Shown here one piece after another: positions 30,574 to 39,184 of a stretch of 64,000 nt of DNA (positions within the stretch are counted from its first letter, which is position 1; every line of letters starts with the position of its first letter). The stretch lies in assembly GCF_900176165.1 (NCBI RefSeq), contig NZ_FWWU01000002.1:186001-250000 (forward strand). Direction: 5' to 3'. A model generated the notes under the pieces. That model was given only the letters and a program-made list of their open reading frames with translations, was not told where the DNA came from and made no database searches. A program made the translations under genes and the position numbers. Source of the stretch: Deinococcus hopiensis KR-140. Lineage in GTDB: Bacteria > Deinococcota > Deinococci > Deinococcales > Deinococcaceae.

Positions 30574-31269
30574 ATGCCCAAATATCCCGCCATCAAAGCG
30601 GCACTTAAAGAACGCCTCCTGGGAAACGACTATGCGGACGGTCATGCGCTCCCCAGCGAGCCGCAACTCGCCCGAGAATTCGACGTCTCACGAATGACGG
30701 CCCGGCGCGCCATCGACGAACTCGAACGCGAAGGCTACCTCTACCGGGTTCAGGGGGCGGGGACCTTCCCAACAGGCAAACGTTTCCAGCAGGGTGGCTT
30801 TTCCGTCTCCCCTTTCGCCGATTGGTCCTCGCATTCGGACAAACGCACCCAGGTGTTGCGCGCGGAGTTGCTCGCCGCCACACCGGAGATTGCGGCGGTC
30901 CTGAACGTCTCCACGGGAGACCCGTTCATATTCGTGCACCGGTTACGCTGGGATAGGGAAACGCCCATTGTGGTCGAGAAGCGTTATGTGGACGCGCAGG
31001 CCCTCCCAGATCTGCTCTCGCAGGACTTGAGCAAGGTCAGCGTGCACGATCTGTTGGCCAGCCAGACGAGGGTTCCCCTCACTCGGGTCGAGCAGTACTT
31101 GCAGGCCGTCAACATCTGGCCGGAGGAGGCTGAGCTGTTGCAGGTCGTACCAGGCACTGCAACGCTGTTGATCCGCCGAACAGCGTTCAGTAGGGAGAGG
31201 CGAGTCAGTTACGTCAATTACTGGGTCAGGAGTGACCGTTTTAACTTCCAGAACTCGTTCGTGCCTTGA
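30574..31269 (+). CDS. GntR-family regulator, HutC/UTRA subfamily
   Basis: 231 residues. N-terminal winged helix (about 1-70) with LPSEPQLAREFDVSRMTARRAIDELEREG, then a UTRA effector domain (about 88-225) with PFIFVHRLRWDRETPIVVEKRYV and the C-terminal LLIRRTAFSRERRVSYVNYWVRSDRF. Such proteins usually control uptake or catabolism of sugars, amino sugars or histidine and respond to a small ligand. No transporter or catabolic gene is adjacent, so it is an orphan whose target lies elsewhere or has been lost. Confidence 0.9.
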   Translation: MPKYPAIKAALKERLLGNDYADGHALPSEPQLAREFDVSRMTARRAIDELEREGYLYRVQGAGTFPTGKRFQQGGFSVSPFADWSSHSDKRTQVLRAELLAATPEIAAVLNVSTGDPFIFVHRLRWDRETPIVVEKRYVDAQALPDLLSQDLSKVSVHDLLASQTRVPLTRVEQYLQAVNIWPEEAELLQVVPGTATLLIRRTAFSRERRVSYVNYWVRSDRFNFQNSFVP

Positions 31270-32103
31270 GGGAAAGCCGGCGCCACTGGCCATGAGCGGC
31301 CAAGTCAGGGTCATTCCTGGACCTGCCGCTCGCCACTTGTGGCCCTACGACTTCCTCTGTATCCACAGGCGCGAGGCACTGCTCACCGAACGTACCGCTC
31401 TCCAGACAGCCTTCCTTGAGGAATTCGGTGCTGATGCGCACGTAGCCCTACAGGTAGAGGTGCTTGGCAGTGGCAACGCCCTCCATGCCCATGCGGACGC
31501 CGCAATACCGGTTGCCGAGGGTTATGCCTTGAGGTTGAGAAACGGTCACAGGGGTCATCCTGAAGAGCGGAAGCAAGGTTGTGAACATGGTCACCGGTGG
31601 AATTTCGCCCACTTCCCCTTCTTCCGCTTCCGGACGGGTGCGCGGGCGCCCTCGACTCGGAGTTACGGCTCTGACTGGGGGTCTTCGGCAGGGTGGGCGG
31701 CAGTTCCAGGGGGCTGACGACCACCACCAGGTGAGTGCCTGACCCTTAACGCCCGAAAGCCGTCGCGTAAGCCGTAACGGCCGCGGTGAGCGCCCCCTCA
31801 CGCCATTGGTCATGCGGTCCCCGGCTCAGCACCGCTCTTGGCCAGCGCTGGAGCAGCCGTACGACATACCCGGGAAGACCCGGCGCCACGGCGCAGGAAC
31901 TCTAAGCCCTGAGCTGGAGAATGCTCTGGGTCGCCCGGGTGATACGGCAGGAACCGGGGCTGCTCCTTGAACACCTCAGGAAGGGGCCGGGAATGAACGA
32001 TGCTGAACGGAGCCACGCAACTGTTTCCTCTTGAACTTCAGGGGAAAGAGGCACGGCTGGGAGAGCGATGGTACTGAAATGGCCTTGTTGTAATCTCAGG
32101 TCC
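31270..32103. other. 834-bp gap, possibly decayed coding DNA
   Basis: Minus-strand strings such as PPVTMFTTLLPLFRMTPVTV (near 31550) and YVVRLLQRWPRAVLSRG (near 31830) look like protein but sit in frames with stops and shifts and match no family I can name. No intact gene. Confidence 0.3.
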
Positions 32104-32496
32104 GTGGATCCCCATCCGAGTGCCTTCTCCCTACTCCTGGTTGACGATGATCCGGCGGACGTTCTTCTGGCGCAGATGGCCTTGGATGAACTGAATGCGC
32201 CGGTGAAGGTGGAGGTCTCGCATAACGGGGTGTTGGCCTTGGCACGCCTACAGAGTGACCCCAAGCCTGACCTGGTGTTGATGGACATGAATATGCCGAT
32301 ACTCACAGGACTCGAGGTGCTGCTCAGGCTCAGACACACTCTGCAGGGCGCGCGCGTGGTCCTGTGGAGTTCAGGCTGGAAAGCGCAGGATGAGCCAGCG
32401 GTCATGGCCGCTGGCGCCGAGGCGTACCTCCGCAAACCTGCACTATACAGCGAGTTGCTGACGCTGCTGAAGTCACTGACTCAAGGAACCAAGTAG
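32104..32496 (+). CDS. Stand-alone receiver protein 1
   Basis: 130 residues from GTG 32104, chosen by length match to its neighbour; ATG 32068 is possible. Single CheY-like domain: LLLVDDDPADVLLA, acceptor Asp in LVLMDMNMPILTG, strand ARVVLWSSG (Ser in place of Thr), Lys in YLRKPALY. No output domain. The LxxNG-type spacing is that of Rcp1-like receivers, which serve phytochrome or other cytosolic kinases. Its partner kinase is not adjacent. Confidence 0.82.
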   Translation: MDPHPSAFSLLLVDDDPADVLLAQMALDELNAPVKVEVSHNGVLALARLQSDPKPDLVLMDMNMPILTGLEVLLRLRHTLQGARVVLWSSGWKAQDEPAVMAAGAEAYLRKPALYSELLTLLKSLTQGTK

Positions 32497-32531
32497 GGCG
32501 GGCGTCGGAGAGCACCTCTATAGTCCCGTCG

Positions 32532-32975
32532 ATGCCCCCTCAAACCCCTCTCACTTCACTGCTCCTGGTGGAGGACAACGCTGCACACGCTCTGCTCTTG
32601 GCAGCGGCGCTTGAGGAGTTGGCGGTTGCGTATCAGCTGGAAGTCATCGTGAACGGTTTTCACGCCGCCGCACGCTTGCAGTTGCCCCCTCTGCCGGACA
32701 TCGTCTTGATGGACATGCACCTGCCGCGGATGAACGGAGTGGAGGTAATCCAGGCACTGGGTGGGCGGTTGATGGAGGTGAATGTGGTGCTGTGGAGCGC
32801 AGCTCATAACCCCCTGGCTGCGGTGGAAGCAGCGGCGGTCGGGGTTGATCCCTATCTGGAGAAACCCAGCACCTCCAGGAGGTCACTGGAGGTGCTGGGC
32901 CGAGTCCTGACCCTCCAGAGACTTCCCTTGGGATTCAGGGTTGCTGCCTGGGAGCGTCACCAAGGGCAGGGGTGA
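32532..32975 (+). CDS. Stand-alone receiver protein 2
   Basis: 147 residues, 36 bp after receiver 1, same strand. LLLVEDNAAHALLLAAAL, acceptor Asp in IVLMDMHLPRMNG, VNVVLWSAA and Lys in YLEKPST: the same subfamily, including the unusual LWS in place of the usual Thr strand. It is a tandem duplicate that has diverged, so the two may be alternative or sequential phosphate acceptors. The C-terminal 20 residues extend beyond the domain and are basic. Confidence 0.85.
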   Translation: MPPQTPLTSLLLVEDNAAHALLLAAALEELAVAYQLEVIVNGFHAAARLQLPPLPDIVLMDMHLPRMNGVEVIQALGGRLMEVNVVLWSAAHNPLAAVEAAAVGVDPYLEKPSTSRRSLEVLGRVLTLQRLPLGFRVAAWERHQGQG

Positions 32976-32989
32976 ATGGCAGTGGCATA

Positions 32990-33046
32990 TGGGGGTTCCG
33001 CCCGGAGTCGAACCGGGCCGCGCTCGGATGCGCGGGCGTCTGCAAG
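32990..33046 (-). ncRNA. tRNA-like 3' fragment
   Basis: Minus strand reads a perfect T-arm CCCGG-TTCGACT-CCGGG (33017-33001) followed by CGGAACCC and CCA (ending 32990). Before it lies a 6-bp stem CCGCGC/GCGCGG with a 6-nt loop and GCAGACGC, like a leucine-tRNA D-loop. No 5' half that completes a normal cloverleaf is present. Probably a tRNA remnant left by integration or recombination. Confidence 0.4.
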
Positions 33047-33194
33047 AGGCATAGAGTGATGTGCGCGTCCAACTCAAACATCCAGCCAGACGAGGTGGGT
33101 CAGGTCTTCATCGGAACCTCCACAGACGGACTTCGGGAAAGCAGTAACAAGATCAAAAAGCTTACCCTGCCCCACGAATCCGCTGAGTTCTGGG

Positions 33195-33870
33195 AGATCT
33201 ACCGCCGGAGTACGTGTGCGGTCGAGCGACGACGCAGCCAGCTGCTCGCCTTCCTGGCGGTAAGCTACGCAGAAGCGCTGCGACTTCCGGGCTATGCCGA
33301 GCAGGAAGCGGATTCTCGGTGCCTACCGCGAACGTGGGGTGGGTGGACTCAAGCTTCAGCGGCACCAGAAGAGGGGCGCCCGCATGCCCTTGAGCGACCC
33401 CGAACTCCTGCTGCTGCCCCAAACCATTCGGGCAGACACCGCCGCTGGCGGTGTCTGGAATGGCGCACGCGTGCAGTCCTGGGTGCAGCAGGAACTGGGC
33501 ACAGAGCTGCATCTCAGCCGCTGCGCTGCCGGCTGGACCCCGCGGGATGCAGCCTTCAGCGTGTAGCCTTCAACGGCCCCGGCCTCGACAGCTCAGGGCC
33601 GATCAGGCCACCCAGGATGCGTTCAAAAAAAGTCCTCCCCGCCGTGATCCAAGTAGCCCAGGCAGGTCTTGAAGGAACTGAACGACGCCGAGAAGCGGGC
33701 ATCGAGGAGCACCGTGAGGGGTTAAGGCCCCTGGTGGGCAGGCGCCGGGCCAAGCGAGGCAAAGCGCCCACTGTGCGCGCCCAACACCGTTACGGGTGGC
33801 TGTACGTCTGTGCCTGCGTCTGCCCGCAGGTGGGAAAACGCCAGGACGGGCTGTGACCCACGGTCAATAC
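33195..33870 (+). pseudogene. IS630-family transposase relic
   Basis: Fragments in all three plus frames join into one IS630-type protein: FWEIYRRSTCAVERRRSQLL, then AYRERGVGGLKLQRHQKRGA with LLLPQTIRADTAAGGVWNGA and VQSWVQQELGTELHLSRC (helix-turn-helix N-terminal part), then RPRPRQLRADQATQDAFKK, then RRRAKRGKAPTVRAQHRYGWLYVC (start of the DDE domain). At least three frameshifts; the catalytic C-terminal part is lost or unreadable beyond 33870. Confidence 0.7.
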
Positions 33871-34081
33871 CGCGGCGTTCCAGGGGGAAGAGCCGGGAGA
33901 CCGTCCTGGTCCTGCACGCCATGCAGTTGCAGTGCCCGCCGGGCATTCGTCTGGCCGCCTCCCTGTTTCGCAGCGCTGCAACCTGTCAAACGCCTCTGGT
34001 CCTTGAGCGGTGCGCTTCTGAAGCATCAACTCTTCCAAACCCCCGAAGCCCTTAGTTGCTCGCCGTGCCGTGTCGCCGTCT

Positions 34082-34128
34082 GGAGCACCAGAGGGAAGCG
34101 CGTTTGCTCCCTCACCCTCTGGTGCTCC
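34082..34128. repeat. 14-bp inverted repeat
   Basis: GGAGCACCAGAGGG (34082-34095) is exactly complementary to 34115-34128; 19-nt loop. Could be a terminator-like structure or an IS630 end. A second 11-bp inverted repeat (34139-34149 with 34162-34172) follows. Confidence 0.5.
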
Positions 34129-34156
34129 CTATAACCGGTGAACCGGAACGCATCTG

Positions 34157-34237
34157 GTATGGTTCCGGTTCATCCACTACATCCCCTTCGCTACGGTGAT
34201 ACCACTCCTGATTCGTCACCGTTTTTCCTGCTCGCTC
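34157..34237 (+). repeat. Intergenic repeat, copy A
   Basis: Contains GGTTCCGGT, ATCCA-NN-ACATCC and CACCGTTTTTCCTGCTCGCT, all in the same order as a copy at 62302-62373 on the other strand. Spacing between the blocks differs by about ten bases. Purpose unknown; resembles the small intergenic repeats of Deinococcus genomes. Confidence 0.55.
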
Positions 34238-34294
34238 CGCTGTGGTGAATCCGTCATTTCATAGCGGGTTCACCAGAATCCTTATGAGCGGACG

Positions 34295-34963
34295 TCAGGC
34301 AGGGGATCTCAAGGCGTATCCCCTACCACGGACAGTACGGATGGAGCTTCGACCGGCAACGTTTCGCAGCTTGCGCCGCAAGTTGCCGAAGTGAACATCC
34401 ACAACGTTGGAGGTACTGGAAAGTTCTCCCCTCCAGATTTCACTGGTGATTTCTTCCCGGGAGTATACCCGCCCCGGCTGCCGTGAGAGCAGCAGCAGCA
34501 ACTCAAACTCCTTCGGCGAAAGATGGACTTCCTTGCCCTCAAAGATGACCTGACGCCGTTCGGGGCGGATCTGCAGGGCCCCGAATGAAAGAAGGTCGTC
34601 GCTCTTCTGCCGAAGCTGGACTTTGACCCGGGCGAGCAGTTCTTCCGGGTGGAACGGCTTGGTGACGTAATCGTTGGCCCCAGCCTCTAGCAGCTCTACC
34701 TTGCGGTCCACCGCATCGATTGCTGTCAGGACAATGATGGGAACATGCGTGGTTTTGCGCAGGCGGCGTGCCACCTCCGCACCGTCAAAGTCAGGAAGGC
34801 CCAGGTCGAGAATGACCAGGTGTGGAGGTGTCTCACGGGCTCGGAGCAGACCGGTGATGCCATTGGGAGCAGTAGCGACGCTCCATCCACCCTCCTGGAG
34901 TTCGTACTGAATGACTTGAGCGATATCTGAATTGTCTTCGATCACGAGGATATGGGCTTGCAT
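34295..34963 (-). CDS. Orphan OmpR-family response regulator
   Basis: 222 residues. Receiver with EDN at 9-11, acceptor Asp53 (VILDLGLPDFDG), Thr in VLTAID and Lys in VTKPFHPEELL; winged helix with VHLSPKEFELLLLLS and NVVDVHFGNLRRKL. Start supported by AGGAG 5 nt upstream. No histidine kinase lies beside it. An imperfect hairpin (GGTGAA..CCG/CGG..TTCACC, 34242-34272) sits just after its stop and may terminate it. Confidence 0.92.
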   Translation of the reverse strand: MQAHILVIEDNSDIAQVIQYELQEGGWSVATAPNGITGLLRARETPPHLVILDLGLPDFDGAEVARRLRKTTHVPIIVLTAIDAVDRKVELLEAGANDYVTKPFHPEELLARVKVQLRQKSDDLLSFGALQIRPERRQVIFEGKEVHLSPKEFELLLLLSRQPGRVYSREEITSEIWRGELSSTSNVVDVHFGNLRRKLRNVAGRSSIRTVRGRGYALRSPA

Positions 34964-36219
34964 AGGGCTCCTGAGGATGGAACGGGAATACCGCTCATCG
35001 TAGGAAGCCCTTCAGTTGGGTTTGTCTGGCACTCTTTAGCCTTTCCTGAGCTATGACGAGAGTATGAAGAGATAAAGCTAAAGATACGCTTAGCGTGAGC
35101 CTCATCTCTTGAGTGTGTAGGTTTGAGGCGACGTATCAGGCGTGTTCACGCCCTGCCACTCCCCGGGTCACAAGCTGGTTGCCGCTCTGGAACGTCAGGA
35201 AGCTTCAAACAGAGTCGTGTGCTGGTGATGTCTGTGCCCTGACGCCTCCCCCGAGGCCTCGCGCTTGAGGGGGAGTGTGGGCGTCTGCAACACGTGGTGC
35301 AGCAATCCGCACTGGCCATCGCCGGTCACAGGCGGTGAGGGCTGTGGGAGTGGAAGTGAGCAGCTCGCTGCGCCTGGTCTCCTGACCCATGCTCCAAAAG
35401 CGGCATGCTGACTGGCCGTCTCGCCCTCGCCCCGCCCTGCGTGGTGTGCGGCTCGACGCGGCGCCGGCATATGTAATGGTACTCCGTTGGGTCTGGAACT
35501 GCTGGCGAAAAACACGGTGGATTCCCACTCTTTGTGTACCGCGCTGACCCCAGAAACAGGGGCGCCATCCATCAGGTTCCCGCCAGTCAACGGAGTACCA
35601 GTAATGCTCAATGCCTGACTGGACGGTATGCACGGCTAAAGACGTCGTAACCCGCTTTGGGTGTCCAGCGCTCAGTGCCTGCCCGAATGGCTTATGGGTC
35701 AGCCACACGCACGATCCCAAAACTTCCCAGATCCAGGTCTGGGCCTCCGTCTACCCGGTGTGGCAGGTAGAAACATGCAGAGGTGCAGACGAACGCGGTG
35801 TCGACGCCTTCCTCCTGGAAGAGTTACGCCAGTTCCTCAAGGCATTGGGCCTGAGCCGCCTCGTCCCGTTCGTACTTCCCTTTCAGGCGAACGGGCCCGT
35901 CTTGGTACTCCTACTGGATGGCTCGGGAGACGGGGGCAGTGGCTTTTCACGTAGACGAAGTGGAGGCATTCCCGAAAGCGCCAGCTGAGAACGACAACCT
36001 GAAATATCAGTACGGTGCACAAGCATTAGCGCCACAGTGCAAATGCTGCATATCTCTGCTTAAACACAACTTGGCAGCACAGAGGGTATTCATGTGGGCC
36101 TGACAGGCTGATGCATGGCCATGCATCAGAGAAATGCACTATCTCTTCAGCGGCACCTGCACCTCTTTCAATGAACTTTGGAAGAAATGTCGCTCACTGT
36201 ATCTGCCACCTGAGCAAGA
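34964..36219. other. 1.26-kb gap with one possible decayed gene
   Basis: From 35611 a plus-strand frame encodes FLLEELRQFLKALGLSRLVP and VLVLLLDG, and after a shift near 35920 another frame continues AVAFHVDEVEAFPKAPAEND before a stop at about 36040. This looks like one frameshifted gene of unknown family. The remaining DNA shows nothing I can support. Confidence 0.35.
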
Positions 36220-37428
36220 TCAAAGGCGAATGAGTTCCCGCACAGCCTGCCTTAGGTAATAGGGTACATACAAAGGCCGCCAGCCATGGACTGTGCCTTC
36301 CCAATGACGAAAGCGCGAGTCATAGATTACTGCCCGGTGGAGCAGGGCCAGGGACACTCCCTTCAAGAAAAGTTTACTGGCATCCGGGCAACCCAGCGCG
36401 GTCAGGTACGTTGACACCAGTCGGGTACTGAGGTCGGTATACGGCTGCGACACAGGAAGGTTAGGCTTGCCAAGCGTCCACCAGAGAAACCACCCGGCGT
36501 CCATGAAGGGATGTGCCGCGGAGGCGGCTTCGCTCCAATCGAACCAGACGCCACCGCGCTCACCATGCAGGGCATTCCGGGGATGAGCGTCTCTGTGGGC
36601 GGGAAGATCCGGCAGGCCCAAGGCAGTGAGGTTGCGAAACGCGGCACGCACTGCTGGCCGGGCTTCGGTGAGGGTAGAAAGGGATTCTTCCTCTACTCCC
36701 CAGTCTCGTAGCGTGGGTAGGTCACCGAGAAAGGCGTCTATCCGCTCTGCCATCTCAGCCAACGGGTAAGTCGGACATCCAAGTGCGGCGAGGGCGACGG
36801 GGTCGCCCTTCTGCTGAAACTGAGCCAGCCTCTGCGCCACTTCCTCCCAGGCTTCCACCTGACCGACGCCGTCCAGCAGCTCGCCCCCGGAGGCGCTTAC
36901 CAGGACACCTTTCTCGACGTCAGTACACAGGAGTGGTGGGACCAAGCCGGGGAGCGTCTGCGACAACAGGGCCGTAACGCTTGCCTCCCGTCCCGTTTCG
37001 GCCATCTTGAAGTAGACCCTTCCGGCGTTTGTTTCTGCTCGGATCACAGTCGCGAGGTCCCAGCTGTGGATGGGGGAAAGGTCCCCTATTCGCTTCCATC
37101 CCACTCGGTCAAGCGCTGTGTCCAGAAGCTGCGTGGCCCACTCCGGCCAGCTGGGGCGCTGCCACTCACGCCCATGGAGAACAGAGGTTGAGTCGGCCTC
37201 CTCCCATGTCAGTCCTGGTGGAGGATCTGCCGTCAAGGCCCGGAATTGAGGAAGTATCTCCCGGTTCGGCGTGAATCCCCCTTCATGGAGCGGCCAGAGC
37301 TGGAGGTTGAATTGGCGTTCGGCGGTCTCCTTGAGCTGCCCGGGTTTCTCGGAGGTCACTGCTGGCCATCCGTGCGCTCCGCGCAGCACCCTTCGCCCAT
37401 CAGGGTGCCAGATGATCACTTGGGGCAT
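36220..37428 (-). CDS. APH-like phosphotransferase family protein
   Basis: About 402 residues from ATG 37428 (MPQVIIWHPDGRR); a GTG at 37506, six bases after the MerR stop, gives 26 more residues and would couple the genes. Kinase-like fold of the aminoglycoside/choline phosphotransferase group: VYFKMAET (Lys of the nucleotide site), catalytic loop HRDAHPRNALHG (HxDxxxxN) and metal Asp in VWFDWSEAA. The N-terminal 130 residues are an extra domain. It should phosphorylate a small hydroxyl compound; antibiotic resistance is not implied. Lies in the same operon as the MerR gene. Confidence 0.78.
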   Translation of the reverse strand: MPQVIIWHPDGRRVLRGAHGWPAVTSEKPGQLKETAERQFNLQLWPLHEGGFTPNREILPQFRALTADPPPGLTWEEADSTSVLHGREWQRPSWPEWATQLLDTALDRVGWKRIGDLSPIHSWDLATVIRAETNAGRVYFKMAETGREASVTALLSQTLPGLVPPLLCTDVEKGVLVSASGGELLDGVGQVEAWEEVAQRLAQFQQKGDPVALAALGCPTYPLAEMAERIDAFLGDLPTLRDWGVEEESLSTLTEARPAVRAAFRNLTALGLPDLPAHRDAHPRNALHGERGGVWFDWSEAASAAHPFMDAGWFLWWTLGKPNLPVSQPYTDLSTRLVSTYLTALGCPDASKLFLKGVSLALLHRAVIYDSRFRHWEGTVHGWRPLYVPYYLRQAVRELIRL

Positions 37429-37512
37429 CGAGCGATCATAGCTCTTGTCCCGAATGAAAGGCGGATTCTGAAGCGCGAAGCGCCTGACTCGAGTGACGGC
37501 AGCCACCCAGGC

Positions 37513-37986
37513 TCAGGCTTTGCCCAGCTTCAAAAGGTTCCGAGTTGCCGAGACTCCGCCGTTTGCGTTGCCCTGGGGGTGTGAGGTGTCACGGCCGTTA
37601 TGCGCCTCATGACGTGGAGGATGGGCTTCCAATTTACGGTAGTGGTCAATCTTGGTCTCAATGGCCCGCAGCTCCTGCTGCAACGCTGCGATTTTCTGCT
37701 GCACCTCCTGCCGATGGTCCTCCAACAGCGCCCGCCGACGCCCGACCGTCGCCTCGCCCTGGCGCGCCAGATCTGCAAAACGCTGCATCCCCTGGATGGA
37801 CATGCCCGTCGCACGCAGCCGAAGGAAGAACACCACCCGCGACAGGTCGGCTTCCGTATACCGGCGGTGGCCGCTCGGCTCCCGCCGAGGTGGGTCGAGC
37901 AGACCGATGCGTTCGTAATAACGCAGGGTATGGGCACTCAAGCCCGTTCGCTCCGCCGCTTCCTGAACTGTCCAGCTCTCGTCCAT
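37513..37986 (-). CDS. MerR-family regulator
   Basis: 157 residues from ATG 37986 (MDESWTVQEAAERTGLSAHTLRYYERIGLL). Winged HTH with LRYYERIGLLDPPRREPSGHRRYTEADL, then the dimerising coiled coil (RRRALLEDHRQEVQQKIAALQ). No metal-binding Cys cluster, so it belongs with the non-metal subgroup. It is divergent from the carboxymuconolactone decarboxylase gene and the intergenic DNA holds a MerR-type promoter with a dyad (38004-38034), implying activation of that gene. Confidence 0.9.
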   Translation of the reverse strand: MDESWTVQEAAERTGLSAHTLRYYERIGLLDPPRREPSGHRRYTEADLSRVVFFLRLRATGMSIQGMQRFADLARQGEATVGRRRALLEDHRQEVQQKIAALQQELRAIETKIDHYRKLEAHPPRHEAHNGRDTSHPQGNANGGVSATRNLLKLGKA

Positions 37987-38003
37987 ACCGGTCAGCTTAA
38001 GGG

Positions 38004-38034
38004 TTGACTTTGAGCGCACTCGAAGTTCTAGCCT
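38004..38034 (+). promoter_or_regulatory. MerR-type promoter, 19-bp spacer
   Basis: -35 TTGACT (38004-38009), -10 TAGCCT (38029-38034), separated by exactly 19 bp that contain the near-dyad CTTTGAG-CGCA-CTCGAAG. An over-long spacer with a central dyad is the hallmark of MerR-activated promoters. Confidence 0.75.
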
Positions 38035-38053
38035 GCTTCCGAAGGAGATGGAC

Positions 38054-38497
38054 ATGACTCGAGACCGCAACAACGAAAGCTTTCCTCACGGAGATGCCTT
38101 GAACCTCCCTGAACAGACGCGCTTCCAACGCGGTTGGGACACGCTGCGGACTGTGGACGGCGAGGGAGGCGAGGCCGTGATCGAGAGCCTGCGCGACGTT
38201 TCGCCCGATCTGGGCCGTATGGTCGTTGAGTTTGCTTTTGGGGACGTCATCTCACGGCCTGGCCTGGACCTGAAGTCGCGTGAAATCGCTACGGTGGCGG
38301 CCCTGACGGCGCTGGGCAACGCCCGGCCTCAGCTCAAGGTGCATATCCACGGTGCCCTCAATGTTGGATGCACGCGGGAAGAGGTGGTGGAGACGATCAT
38401 GCAGATGGCGGTATACGCGGGGATGCCCGCTGCCCTGAACGGCATGTTTGCGGCCAAGGAAGTCTTTGCTGAACGGGACGACCAGCCCAACACCTAG
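38054..38497 (+). CDS. Carboxymuconolactone decarboxylase family protein
   Basis: 147 residues. GAAGGAG at 38041-38047 dictates the ATG at 38054 rather than the one at 38048. All-helical CMD/AhpD-like fold: LKSREIATVAALTALGNARPQLKVHIHGALNVGCTREEVVE. A single Cys (NVGC) replaces the CxxC of AhpD, so peroxidase chemistry is less likely and a decarboxylase or lactone role remains open. Expected to be induced by the divergent MerR protein. Confidence 0.88.
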   Translation: MTRDRNNESFPHGDALNLPEQTRFQRGWDTLRTVDGEGGEAVIESLRDVSPDLGRMVVEFAFGDVISRPGLDLKSREIATVAALTALGNARPQLKVHIHGALNVGCTREEVVETIMQMAVYAGMPAALNGMFAAKEVFAERDDQPNT

Positions 38498-38794
38498 CCC
38501 AGTGTCCACTCTGGTTGGGGTTGGACTCTGGAAATTACCGACCCGTGCCTTCATAACGCTTTTGGAGATTACGACGCCCGACCAGGCAGCGGCTGAGCCA
38601 TCCGCCATTCTCCACCCCTCGCCCTCAAAACATTTGGAACAGGCGGCATCTCCCCCTCAGCCCAAGCAGTGGATGAGCGGCACATCTGCATCACGGACCC
38701 TGACTGTGACTGGAGTTCATGCCTCCATCCTTTGAACCGCACGGGGTGACTGGTCAAGTCCCTCTGGCTTGAAGCGGCGGCCGGGTAGAAGGGC
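38498..38794. other. Short gap before the IS3 element
   Basis: 297 bp, no gene recognised; right half is the target of the IS3 insertion. Confidence 0.4.
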
Positions 38795-38878
38795 TGGACT
38801 GAACCCTTAGGAGCGGACCAAGAGACCAAGCACTTCGTCCCCGTCAGCCCGTAGGCTGACGGCACCGAAGGAGCCCGT

Positions 38879-39178
38879 ATGCCCGGACGTACCCACAGCC
38901 GTGAGTTCAAGCTCGACATCGTGAATCAAGTTGACGGGGGTCAAAAGACGACCGCTCAGCTCTGCCGAGAACACGCTCTCTCGCCCAGTCTGATCCACCG
39001 CTGGCGGAAGGAGGTCGAGGTGCGTGGGGAAATGGCCTTCACCGACCAGGCCAAGCCCGACCAGTCGTTGGAACAGCGAATCGCCGAGTTGGAACGGTTT
39101 TGCGGGCAGTTGTCGTTGGAGAACACAATCCTAAAAAAGTCGTTGGCGACGTACCGCTCGAAACAAGGCACCAAATGA
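38879..39178 (+). CDS. IS3-family transposase OrfA
   Basis: 99 residues. HTH MPGRTHSREFKLDIVNQVDGG through AQLCREHALSPSLIHRWRKEV, followed by a leucine-zipper segment IAELERFCGQLSLENTILKKSL. GAAGGAG precedes the ATG by 5 nt. It contains the slippery heptamer A-AAA-AAG at 39133-39139, the standard -1 frameshift site for making the OrfAB fusion. Confidence 0.87.
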   Translation: MPGRTHSREFKLDIVNQVDGGQKTTAQLCREHALSPSLIHRWRKEVEVRGEMAFTDQAKPDQSLEQRIAELERFCGQLSLENTILKKSLATYRSKQGTK

Positions 39179-39184
39179 TCGAGG

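Noticed and set aside
31270..31760. Gene for a Mu-like transposase tail on the minus strand
   Set aside because: A few strings looked suggestive but no motif or continuous frame could be confirmed.
32990..33118. A complete tRNA from CGGAACC at 33112 to the CCA at 32990
   Set aside because: The 130-nt span cannot be folded into a normal cloverleaf; only the 3' fragment is supported.
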